Positions 1 to 6,769 of a stretch of 15,040 bases of DNA are shown in pieces (position 1 is the first letter of the stretch; every line of letters starts with the position of its first letter). The translations under genes were made by a program, and so were the position numbers. The stretch is from Tannerella sp. GTDB taxonomy: Bacteria > Bacteroidota > Bacteroidia > Bacteroidales > Tannerellaceae. The notes beneath the pieces were generated by a model. That model saw only the letters and a program-made list of their open reading frames with translations. It had not been told where the DNA came from and ran no database searches. The stretch spans positions 1 to 15,040 of the forward strand of contig JAITBC010000199.1 in the NCBI GenBank assembly GCA_031283785.1, written 5' to 3'.

Positions 1-75
1 CCAACGGCGTTTAACGGCGTCTATCCGCGACTGCAATAGTAGCAAAATAATAGCAAATACGCAAGAAAAACGCAT

Positions 76-106
76 AAAAAAAACGTCTGCTTTTTCGCAA
101 ACGCTT
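76..106 (-). terminator. intrinsic terminator of the tRNA-Pro unit
   Basis: Read on the minus strand, GCGTTTGC (104-97) pairs with GCAGACGT (90-83) around the six-base loop GAAAAA. The stem is eight pairs with two G-T wobbles, extendable by flanking A-T pairs, and is followed directly by a run of eight T (83-76, sharing the last stem base). This is a classical Rho-independent terminator placed 14 bases past the tRNA 3' end. Confidence 0.8.
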
Positions 107-119
107 GATTTTCAAACTG

Positions 120-194
120 TCGGGGTAGCGGGATTCGAACCCACGACCCCCTGCTCCCAAAGCAGGTGCGCTAACCGGACTGCGCTACACCCCG
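120..194 (-). tRNA. tRNA-Pro, anticodon UGG
   Basis: On the minus strand the acceptor arm CGGGGTG (194-188) pairs with TACCCCG, with A at 120 as discriminator base. The T arm carries the invariant GGTTCGAATCC core. The anticodon stem CCTGC/GCAGG encloses the seven-base loop TTTGGGA, giving anticodon TGG. The CCA end is not encoded: CAG follows the discriminator base. The gene has its own promoter and terminator and is therefore probably a single-gene transcript. Confidence 0.96.
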
Positions 195-271
195 AAGGTA
201 TCCCTCTTTAATCGAATGTTTAACTTTTACATATAAACACTAATTCACAATAAGTTTTTTTATTGCGGCTG

Positions 272-302
272 CAAAGATAAAAAATATAATTAAGAAGACA
301 AA
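272..302 (-). promoter_or_regulatory. Bacteroidota-type promoter for tRNA-Pro
   Basis: The minus strand reads TTTG (302-299), 19 bases, then TATCTTTG (279-272). This is an exact match to the Bacteroidota sigma-ABfr consensus TTTG-N19-21-TAnnTTTG. Initiation is expected around 262-266, giving a leader of about 70 bases before the tRNA. Confidence 0.8.
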
Positions 303-522
303 CGATCAACAACAAATATTTTTGATCGCAATGTGATACGGCGTTCATCAAATACAAAAAAGGCATTTTCGACCGCTTAGCTGCCTTGATGCGGGGAGGG
401 ATACACCTTACTGGTATCGTGCGGGGAATTGCAAGCGTTATCAGAGCCCGTCACGGATGTAATTTCTAACCGTCGCCATTCAGGCATCATGCGGGCTGTA
501 TACGTATCGAACAAACGTTGTT
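303..522. other. intergenic region between tRNA-Pro promoter and operon end
   Basis: This is the non-coding remainder of the 328-base gap between the tRNA and the last gene of the minus-strand operon. It contains a terminator-like hairpin at 356-387. I see no credible gene, promoter or long repeat in 388-522, and short frames there show no recognisable protein. Confidence 0.6.
356..387 (-). terminator. possible terminator of the glycan operon
   Basis: On the minus strand AAGGCA (387-382) can pair with TGCCTT (365-360) across a 16-base loop, and the stem runs into a T-tract (361-356). The stem is short and the loop large, so stability is modest. The position, about 135 bases past the last minus-strand stop codon and before the tRNA promoter, suits operon termination. 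Confidence 0.45.
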
Positions 523-693
523 TCAACAATCCTTTTCATGTTTTCGATTCTTATTTTCCAGCTGATCTTTAAGCGAACATCCGGTACAATTATCACACGG
601 GGATGCCGGTTTTGTAAGATAACGCCATATCCTGTAACCGACGCTTCCTGCGACAATAACTGCAATTATCACTATTATTATTTTCTGCCACAT
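523..693 (-). CDS. FeoB-associated Cys-rich membrane protein
   Basis: This is a 56-residue protein starting MWQKII. It has one hydrophobic membrane segment (about residues 4-22), a short basic stretch, then the cysteine cluster PCDNCTGCSLKDQ (Cys33, Cys36, Cys39) and a charged tail. This matches the FeoB-associated family (PF12669-like), small membrane proteins usually encoded after the ferrous iron transporter FeoB in Bacteroidota; the Cys cluster is thought to bind metal. An in-frame ATG at 741 would add 16 residues and overlap the preceding glycosyltransferase by 8 bases. I chose 693 because family members typically begin with MWQ just before the membrane helix, and the added segment looks unlike a conserved N-terminus. 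No feoB is nearby: the gene closes the glycan operon. Confidence 0.75.
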   Translation of the reverse strand: MWQKIIIVIIAVIVAGSVGYRIWRYLTKPASPCDNCTGCSLKDQLENKNRKHEKDC

Positions 694-733
694 TGCAAAA
701 TTCTCATATAATACAGTAAAATCACAATTCCGT

Positions 734-1876
734 TTAATCATTCCACGTTATCATACGAATCAGCTTTTTTACCTGATATACGTCGGAAAAAGCGGGGAAC
801 AGCCGCTCCCGGCGTTCTTCCGAAATATCCGGTGAAAAAGGTTTTTTCATGAGTTTGCGGCAGGTATCTATCATTTCATCGGGTGTTGCGGCAATATGGC
901 AAAGTTCGTCAAGGCCGCTTCCGGCAAGCATCATTGGATTGACAACGACATGACGCCCGGCGAACAGGCTCATCAGCAGTTTCAGTTTCAATCCCGTATC
1001 CTGAAACGTCGCCAGCAGATTTATCTGGGCGGTATGTATCAGTTCGTTCATCCGTCCGGCGGAAGGATTGGCCTCCACCGTGATATGGTCATAACGCGAT
1101 GCGGCTTTCAACAGCGCCTCCGAAGGATTCATTCCCGCTATGATACAACGGCAGGGCGCCATTTTGCAAAAAACGTTTTTAATGAGGAAAAGGGCGGCTT
1201 TCTCATTTTCCTTCACCGAAAGTTTGCCGTGATACAGCAGTATGTCCGACTGTCCCGGTGCGGAGGTAACTTCGTCGTTCCCGTGAAAGCTCGGCAGAAA
1301 TTCTATCTTTTTATGCGGGAACGTTCTCCGCAAATAATCCGTATCTGTCCGCGAGACGGCAAGCATTAACGTTGCGCCGGCTACCTTCTTCTGGTATTTC
1401 TTAAACCTCAATGCCTCGATCAGGAAGAAACATTTTTTAATGATATTACGTTCCGCTTTCCCGATTTCGCGATAATAATCATGCTCGATATTACTCTCCC
1501 GAAAGATTTTAAAACGATGCTTCAGCCGCCGGTCATTTAAATAATAGCACGTATGAAGTCCTTCGAACAGAATCGGACAATCGTTTTCCAGCAGATTGCT
1601 TATCAGCCGCTCATCCTTGCGACTGTATACGTTGTACGGCAAACAGGTTATGTTCGCCAAAAGTCCCGTACGGCGGCGATAATAATACACTTTTTCGCAC
1701 AATTCTTCCAGCCCGGCAGCCCGCGGCCGTTCGTACTCGAAACAGTGCAGTATAACCTTAATGCCGCAGTCATGCAGCGCTTTTATTTTATAATATATAT
1801 CAATTATCCCGCCATAGTCGGGCGGCCACGGGATATTGATGGAAACGATGTGAAGTTTTTTATCCGTTGTTTTCAT
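734..1876 (-). CDS. glycosyltransferase, GT-B fold, GT4-like
   Basis: This is a 380-residue cytoplasmic protein with the shape of a two-domain GT-B glycosyltransferase. The N-terminal half starts with a beta strand leading to PWPPDYGGIIDIYYK (residues 16-30), the usual acceptor-side glycine loop. FEGLHTCYYL (104-113) and LAVSRTDTDYL (172-182) mark the end of the N-domain. The C-terminal half begins near ILLYHGKLSVKENEKAA (212-228). FQDTGLKLKLLMSLFAGRHVVVN (291-313) corresponds to the nucleotide-sugar binding helix; the usual E-x7-E pair is not evident there (see findings). It probably transfers a sugar from a nucleotide donor to a lipid-linked glycan; donor and linkage cannot be predicted. 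The start overlaps the upstream GT2 gene by 17 bases, which implies translational coupling. The assignment as a glycosyltransferase is firm in fold, less so in family. Confidence 0.8.
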   Translation of the reverse strand: MKTTDKKLHIVSINIPWPPDYGGIIDIYYKIKALHDCGIKVILHCFEYERPRAAGLEELCEKVYYYRRRTGLLANITCLPYNVYSRKDERLISNLLENDCPILFEGLHTCYYLNDRRLKHRFKIFRESNIEHDYYREIGKAERNIIKKCFFLIEALRFKKYQKKVAGATLMLAVSRTDTDYLRRTFPHKKIEFLPSFHGNDEVTSAPGQSDILLYHGKLSVKENEKAALFLIKNVFCKMAPCRCIIAGMNPSEALLKAASRYDHITVEANPSAGRMNELIHTAQINLLATFQDTGLKLKLLMSLFAGRHVVVNPMMLAGSGLDELCHIAATPDEMIDTCRKLMKKPFSPDISEERRERLFPAFSDVYQVKKLIRMITWND

Positions 1877-2750
1877 GATGCGTACCGGAATGTAACAGTT
1901 TATGTTTTAAATAAAAATATATTAATCCTTTCAGATGACGGTATGAGATCCGCGAAAATATCTTCCTGTTCGATATACGGTTGTAGTGATGAACGATATG
2001 ATACGAAGGCAGGCAAACAATTTTGTAGCCTTTCCGGGATATCCTCAGGCAGAAATCCGCATCTTCAGGGCCATAAAATATCCTCTTGTCAAGATAACCG
2101 ACTTCATCTAACGCCGTCCGGCGAAACAACTGGCACGCCCCGATCACGTATTCCGCTTCAAACGGTTCGCTGCCCGACAGTTTTTTATGATAAAACTGTG
2201 CTTCGTTCCGTTCCTTCAATTTTTCATGGAGACGCCTCAAGAACGCCGTTTCCCCGGTCATCCCCGACAGCAGGTTGCGGATTTTATATTCCGGATAAGG
2301 AAGGCGGCGGCAGCTATCCTGTATGTTCCCTTTTTCAGATTGCAGGCTACATGCGCAAAGTCCACATTCAGGATGACTTATTAGATAATCCATCATCCCG
2401 TCAATCGCATCCCTGTTAACAATCGTATCCACATCCAGTATCCAGATAAATTCACCTTTTGCCATTTTCATTCCGGCGTTACGTGCAAATGCTACGCCAT
2501 AATTTTTTTCAAGTTGTATGAAATTAATTCGTATGCCATGCGGTTGCAGGATTTCATGCGTTTCATCCGAGACGCCATACAAAGACCCATACGACTGCAG
2601 CGTCATGCATGTTTCGTCGGTCGACCCGTTATCGACAACGATTACTTCTGCGGCAAGATGCCGGATCGACAGCAGGACCGAATCAAGACAGGGCGTCACA
2701 TCCCGTTGAGAGTTCCACGTAATAATAACAACCGACAAACGATAATCCAT
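1860..2750 (-). CDS. family 2 glycosyltransferase (rhamnosyltransferase-like)
   Basis: This is a 296-residue inverting GT-A enzyme. Motifs in order: LSVVIITWNSQ (5-15), the nucleotide-binding strand; VVDNGSTDET (38-47), the GT2 signature; NYGVAFARNAGMK (83-95); the DXD metal site as D106-V-D108 in WILDVDTIV; GACQLFRR (204-211); and PEDADFCLR (228-236), with the acidic residues that supply the catalytic base region. It ends with a short basic/aromatic tail around 254-286 that may lie on the membrane. The domain order resembles WbbL/RfbN-type rhamnosyl- or GlcNAc-transferases of O-antigen and capsule synthesis; the actual sugar is unknown. It follows the radical SAM gene by one base and overlaps the next glycosyltransferase by 17 bases, so the three are almost certainly co-translated. 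Confidence 0.92.
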   Translation of the reverse strand: MDYRLSVVIITWNSQRDVTPCLDSVLLSIRHLAAEVIVVDNGSTDETCMTLQSYGSLYGVSDETHEILQPHGIRINFIQLEKNYGVAFARNAGMKMAKGEFIWILDVDTIVNRDAIDGMMDYLISHPECGLCACSLQSEKGNIQDSCRRLPYPEYKIRNLLSGMTGETAFLRRLHEKLKERNEAQFYHKKLSGSEPFEAEYVIGACQLFRRTALDEVGYLDKRIFYGPEDADFCLRISRKGYKIVCLPSYHIVHHYNRISNRKIFSRISYRHLKGLIYFYLKHKLLHSGTHHENNG

Positions 2751-2751
2751 C

Positions 2752-4197
2752 TTACTTATGAAATAATTTACGCCATACAGCTTTCAACGCTATTTTAAAA
2801 TCCGCAAAAGATGCGAACCGTCCGATATTTTTTATGATAAAAGACGGACGCAAAAAGAATAACACATTGTTCCGGAACAGCATTTTTTCCATATCTTCGT
2901 TCGAAAGATTCGGATAATTCAATATGGAATGATGCTGCACGTCGGTAGGGATATAATCGCCCCCGACAATCCATCCGTTTTCACGCGCCAGGTCATAAAA
3001 TTCGGTTCCGGGAAACGGGGCTACGATGTTAAACATTACCTGACTGACTTTCAGCAATCTGGCTTTACGCAACGTATCTTTTATCGTCTCTTTTGTTTCA
3101 ATCGGACTTGTACCTATCAGGATATTCAGTTTGACGGGAACATCATATTTCCTGAGCCGTCCGATACTTTCAAGTATCTGTCCGGAAGTAATGCCTTTCT
3201 TTATATACCGCAAGATATCGTCATTAAAACTTTCCACTCCGAGGTCTACAAACTCACAACCCGAATCATGCAAAATCCGGGCGACATCTTCGGTTATCGC
3301 ATCTACACGTGCCTGACAGCCCCAACTGAATCCGTATTTCTTCAGACATTCGCAAACAGGGCGCAGGCGTTTGGTAGCAGTAATAAAATTATCGTCTATA
3401 AAAGTAATTGCGCGATATCCTTGCGCCGCCAGCATGTCAAGCTCCTCGATAACATTTTCTACCGAACGATATGATACGGGCGGTTTCCTGCCGTTTTCCT
3501 TCTTAAATTCTATTTCCCGGGCGAAAGTAAGTGAACTCGGAACGCAATAAATACATTTATACGGACAATTACGACTTGTCAAAACCGTCGTATAAGGATG
3601 TTTTTTCAGTTTCGGATTCGTAAAAGGATACTTCTCGATAAAATGACGGGCGGGGAAGGGCAAACCGTCAAGGTCTTTTATCAGTTCCCGTGCGGGATTA
3701 CGGCATACTTCCCCGTCTTTAAGAAAAGAGATGCCCTTTATCCCGTCAAGCGGGCAACCATCTTTATTTACGGAAATATTTCCAATCAATTCCTGCACGG
3801 TCAGCTCCGGTTCTCCGCGTACAACGACGACGCGTTCGTCCGTCAACAGTGTGCCCGTAAAGTAAGTAACACCCGGCCCCATCGCAACAATCCAGGTTTC
3901 GGGATGATATTCGCGTATATATCGTATCGTTTTCATGTCTGTTTCGAGTGACAGGTTCACGCACCATAGCATATAGCAATCGCTTTTATCACCGGCAAGA
4001 AACCGGATGAGATGTTTCTCATTTTTTCCTTCGAGGACAAAATCCCGATAACGCACATCATGTTCCTTTTCCAGAATAGCGACTACGATCAGTTCGTAAA
4101 TGTTCGGCATCGGATAAACAAGCCGCGTACATCCCGCCGTTCGTTCAGCAGGAAGTTTGCCGTCAAGGGAAGGTGGCACTATAAAAGTTATTGTCAT
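2752..4197 (-). CDS. B12-binding domain radical SAM protein
   Basis: This is a 481-residue enzyme. The N-terminal third is a Rossmann-like cobalamin-binding domain: first strand MTITFIVPPSLDG, then VAMGPGVTYF near residues 104-113. The radical SAM core follows, with CPYKCIYC (Cys211, Cys215, Cys218) binding the 4Fe-4S cluster that cleaves S-adenosylmethionine. Further core landmarks are FIDDNF (about 266-271), DLGVESFND (about 318-326) and FNIVAPFPGTEFYD (about 389-402). The spot where cobalamin-binding proteins carry DxHxxG reads DFVLEG (residues 52-57), with Val for His. The frame stays open to an ATG at 4263; I prefer 4197 because relatives start directly with the first beta strand and the extra 66 bases are AT-rich and non-family. 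Placed between glycosyltransferases, it may modify a sugar or lipid carrier (methylation or dehydration); that is inference. Confidence 0.88.
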   Translation of the reverse strand: MTITFIVPPSLDGKLPAERTAGCTRLVYPMPNIYELIVVAILEKEHDVRYRDFVLEGKNEKHLIRFLAGDKSDCYMLWCVNLSLETDMKTIRYIREYHPETWIVAMGPGVTYFTGTLLTDERVVVVRGEPELTVQELIGNISVNKDGCPLDGIKGISFLKDGEVCRNPARELIKDLDGLPFPARHFIEKYPFTNPKLKKHPYTTVLTSRNCPYKCIYCVPSSLTFAREIEFKKENGRKPPVSYRSVENVIEELDMLAAQGYRAITFIDDNFITATKRLRPVCECLKKYGFSWGCQARVDAITEDVARILHDSGCEFVDLGVESFNDDILRYIKKGITSGQILESIGRLRKYDVPVKLNILIGTSPIETKETIKDTLRKARLLKVSQVMFNIVAPFPGTEFYDLARENGWIVGGDYIPTDVQHHSILNYPNLSNEDMEKMLFRNNVLFFLRPSFIIKNIGRFASFADFKIALKAVWRKLFHK

Positions 4198-4293
4198 AAT
4201 TGTAATTATAAATCTCCATTTAATAAAACTTAAATACCTCCGTTTTATTGCATCGAATGACATAGAAAGGCATCAAGGCAATCTTTTTTCACG

Positions 4294-5559
4294 TCACGTC
4301 CGGCGTCGATCGTCGTTTATCACCCGGTCAAATATTTTAACAAACTGTTTTGCCTGTTCTTCACGCGAGAATTTTCTTATTTCATTTTTATCGGAATTAT
4401 CTTCACAGGGTTTACCTTCTATCCATCGCAGGTAATGTCCTTTAATGAAATCATATACTTCATCCGCATTATGAGCTGATAACCCGGAACGCGTGCGGTT
4501 TATGACATCTTCAAGGCATCCTTCGTCGCCACGGACACATAATATCGGTTTCTCAACGGCCAACGATTCGAAAAATTTTGTGGTCATAATGCCTTTAGGT
4601 CCGTCGGCGTCGGCCTTGTTAGTCAGCAGTAACAGTATAGAACTCTCATTCAGGATATCGGGTATTTTTGCAGCCGGAACATATTCGAAATACTCCATAT
4701 AGTCCTCAATACCATCATATTTTCCTGCGGCGTCGACAATGAGCGCTCTCGATTTATCATCTACAAACCAACGTATCTGAAATCTATCGGGAGTAATCAC
4801 TTTTTCTTTAACCAGTTTTTCTGCGGCTTGAAATAATAAATCAGGATTGCGCAAGGCAGGACTAATCAGGCGACCGGTATATGTAATAAAAAATTTATCT
4901 GTCATTTTATCGGAAGGATAAAATATCTCAGGGTCGTAGCCATTATAAATCAATTGAGTATTAACATTATAAGCCTTCAACACCGATACATGCCAGGGGG
5001 ATACGGTCGTAACGCATACGGCATCGCGTAATATTTTATTTCTTACCGCCAGATTTCGTTTACGGAAACCGCAGGCAATGAGACGGCCAAGACCGAATAT
5101 CTTCGGCAACTTACGTTCTATAAATTCGTTCCCCGCATACTGTTCAATTATATCCCGCAAATCAACAATCAGCGGCAATCCTGCCGTACAGGCCAGACGC
5201 CGGGCGGCAGGCAACGGGAAAGTACGATATGTACTGCATAAAATAATGTCAAATTGCTGTTTCTTCGAAATCATTAAAGCTTTGCGATACATCCGTTTAT
5301 CTTTGTAACCAAACATTATATCACGCAAAAAAGTTACCGCCCATTCTACTTTTCCGGCAAATCCTTTCCGATTATAATAACGTATATACGACACTTCCGC
5401 GTTTCCTTTCAAGAACGAAAAAAAATCCTCATCAATAAATTCTGTTATTACCACAGGTTTCCATCCGTTTAGACGGAGATATTTGCATAAATATCCCATA
5501 CGCGGGCCAAACGCCGGCGGAAATATGTCGCACAATATCAGAACTGATTTTTTATCCAT
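4294..5559 (-). CDS. glycosyltransferase family 4
   Basis: This is a 421-residue GT-B, retaining-type glycosyltransferase. The N-domain opens with VLILCDIFPPAFGPRMGYLC (residues 6-25), the typical glycine-rich acceptor loop, and contains LIVDLRD (130-136) and VTTVSPWHVSVL (183-194). IYNGYDPEIFYP (204-215) marks the hinge into the C-domain. YTGRL (227-231) starts the second Rossmann fold. ILLLLTNKAD (308-317) and GPKGIMTTKFFESLAVEKPIL (320-340) form the nucleotide-sugar pocket, with the Glu that usually contacts the donor phosphate/ribose at 331. The organisation resembles WbuB/WecA-locus type HexNAc or deoxysugar transferases. It lies 55 bases after the epimerase gene, in line with use of that enzyme's product, but donor specificity is unproven. 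Confidence 0.88.
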   Translation of the reverse strand: MDKKSVLILCDIFPPAFGPRMGYLCKYLRLNGWKPVVITEFIDEDFFSFLKGNAEVSYIRYYNRKGFAGKVEWAVTFLRDIMFGYKDKRMYRKALMISKKQQFDIILCSTYRTFPLPAARRLACTAGLPLIVDLRDIIEQYAGNEFIERKLPKIFGLGRLIACGFRKRNLAVRNKILRDAVCVTTVSPWHVSVLKAYNVNTQLIYNGYDPEIFYPSDKMTDKFFITYTGRLISPALRNPDLLFQAAEKLVKEKVITPDRFQIRWFVDDKSRALIVDAAGKYDGIEDYMEYFEYVPAAKIPDILNESSILLLLTNKADADGPKGIMTTKFFESLAVEKPILCVRGDEGCLEDVINRTRSGLSAHNADEVYDFIKGHYLRWIEGKPCEDNSDKNEIRKFSREEQAKQFVKIFDRVINDDRRRT

Positions 5560-5614
5560 TCTAAATTACTTTTTCAGCTAACAATTCTTTTTTTAATTAT
5601 CTTCGTTCAGCAAA

Positions 5615-6742
5615 TCAACATAATCCGGCTTCGAAACACCGTACGATTGCATTTATTATTTTTTCTGCGGCATGACCGTCCCCATATTCTTTTATTTCCG
5701 TTCGTTCCGGATTTTCGGCAAGACATTCGATTATCTTTTCCATATTGAATCCGGCTATCCGATTCCAGCCTGCCTCGACGGTTTCACTCCATTCCGTCTC
5801 GTTACGTAACGTTATACAAGGCGTACGATGAAAATAAGCTTCTTTTTGTATTCCTCCGGAATCGGTAAGTATCGTTTTCGCGTTTTTTTCAAGCATGATC
5901 ATATCGGTATAACCGACCGGTTCAATCATTCGAAGCGCTTCGTTTGTTGCAATCGTTGTACGAAGGTTATAATTATCAACGTACACTTTCGTCCGCGGAT
6001 GAAGCGGAAAGATAACCGGACAGTCGGAAGTTGCTATTTCCAGAAGCGCAAGAATTATCTGTATCAGCCGTTCGGGATTGTCCGTATTTTCAGCGCGATG
6101 AACGGTACACAACCGGAATTTCCCCGGTTGCAGAGCTAATGACGACAGTATTCCCGATTTTGTTTCCGCTATCTCTCCAAAAGTAAGGGCTGCGTCATAC
6201 ATGACATCTCCCGTATAAAACATTCCTTCTGTGATACCTTCCTTAACCAGGTTCTCAATCGCTTTGCGGGTCGGACAGAAAAGTAACGACGCGATATGAT
6301 CCGTCAGGATACGGTTTATTTCTTCGGGCATATGTTTGTTAAAACTGCGTAATCCCGCCTCCACATGAAAAACCGGCATGTGCAATTGTGAAGCGGCCAA
6401 AGCGCCGGCCAGCGTTGACGTCGTGTCTCCATATACCAGGACGCCATCCGGACGGTATTCAAGCAACGCTTTTCCAATACCTGCCAGCATCTCCGCAAGC
6501 ATCACATTTCGGTCTGCCGTACCTCCGCAATGCAGCTGACGATCCGGCTTTTTTATATCCAGTTCATCAAGGAAAATATTATTCATATTTTCATCATAAT
6601 GTTGCCCCGTATGAAGAATATACTCCTCGATTTCAGGTTCTTTTCCAATATTATACTCTTTTATTGCCCGGCTTATCACAGCCGCCTTTATAAACTGCGG
6701 CCTTGCACCTATTACCGTCATTATTTTCATGTTATTTTTCAT
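5615..6742 (-). CDS. wecB: non-hydrolysing UDP-HexNAc 2-epimerase
   Basis: This is a 375-residue cytoplasmic enzyme inverting C2 of a UDP-HexNAc (UDP-GlcNAc to UDP-ManNAc in WecB/MnaA). Motifs: VIGARPQFIKAA (10-21), LHTGQHYDENM (43-53), VYGDTTSTLAGALAA (103-117), HVEAGLRSFNKHMPEEINR (126-144), TVHRAEN (213-219), PLHPRT (246-251), LTDSGGIQKEA (292-302). By alignment to E. coli WecB from memory, the catalytic set is Asp106, Glu128, Glu140 and His215, all present. The GARPQFIKA start and the SFNxxMPEEINRILTD block look closer to the WbpI branch, which epimerises UDP-2,3-diacetamido-glucuronate, than to E. coli WecB, so the substrate is open. The start may be Met5 or Met8, since family members usually begin about ten residues before GARP. 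It supplies precursor to the neighbouring transferases. Confidence 0.93.
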   Translation of the reverse strand: MKNNMKIMTVIGARPQFIKAAVISRAIKEYNIGKEPEIEEYILHTGQHYDENMNNIFLDELDIKKPDRQLHCGGTADRNVMLAEMLAGIGKALLEYRPDGVLVYGDTTSTLAGALAASQLHMPVFHVEAGLRSFNKHMPEEINRILTDHIASLLFCPTRKAIENLVKEGITEGMFYTGDVMYDAALTFGEIAETKSGILSSLALQPGKFRLCTVHRAENTDNPERLIQIILALLEIATSDCPVIFPLHPRTKVYVDNYNLRTTIATNEALRMIEPVGYTDMIMLEKNAKTILTDSGGIQKEAYFHRTPCITLRNETEWSETVEAGWNRIAGFNMEKIIECLAENPERTEIKEYGDGHAAEKIINAIVRCFEAGLC

Positions 6743-6769
6743 ATTCGTTATTATTCGACAATCGATTTA

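Noticed and set aside
3..20. Direct repeat AACGGCGT twice at a 10-base step
   Set aside because: There are only two short copies at the window edge, with no further copies or flanking features to interpret.
480..665. Minus-strand frame of 61 codons ending before the Cys-rich gene's stop
   Set aside because: It overlaps the FeoB-associated gene in another frame and lacks any family signal.
1553..2419. Plus-strand open frame of 288 codons
   Set aside because: It is antisense to two overlapping glycosyltransferase genes with clear family motifs. Its translation has no recognisable fold.
4198..4263. N-terminal 22-residue extension of the radical SAM protein as a signal or membrane segment
   Set aside because: The added segment is AT-rich, lacks a signal peptidase site, and precedes the normal first strand of the family, so a start at 4197 is more likely.
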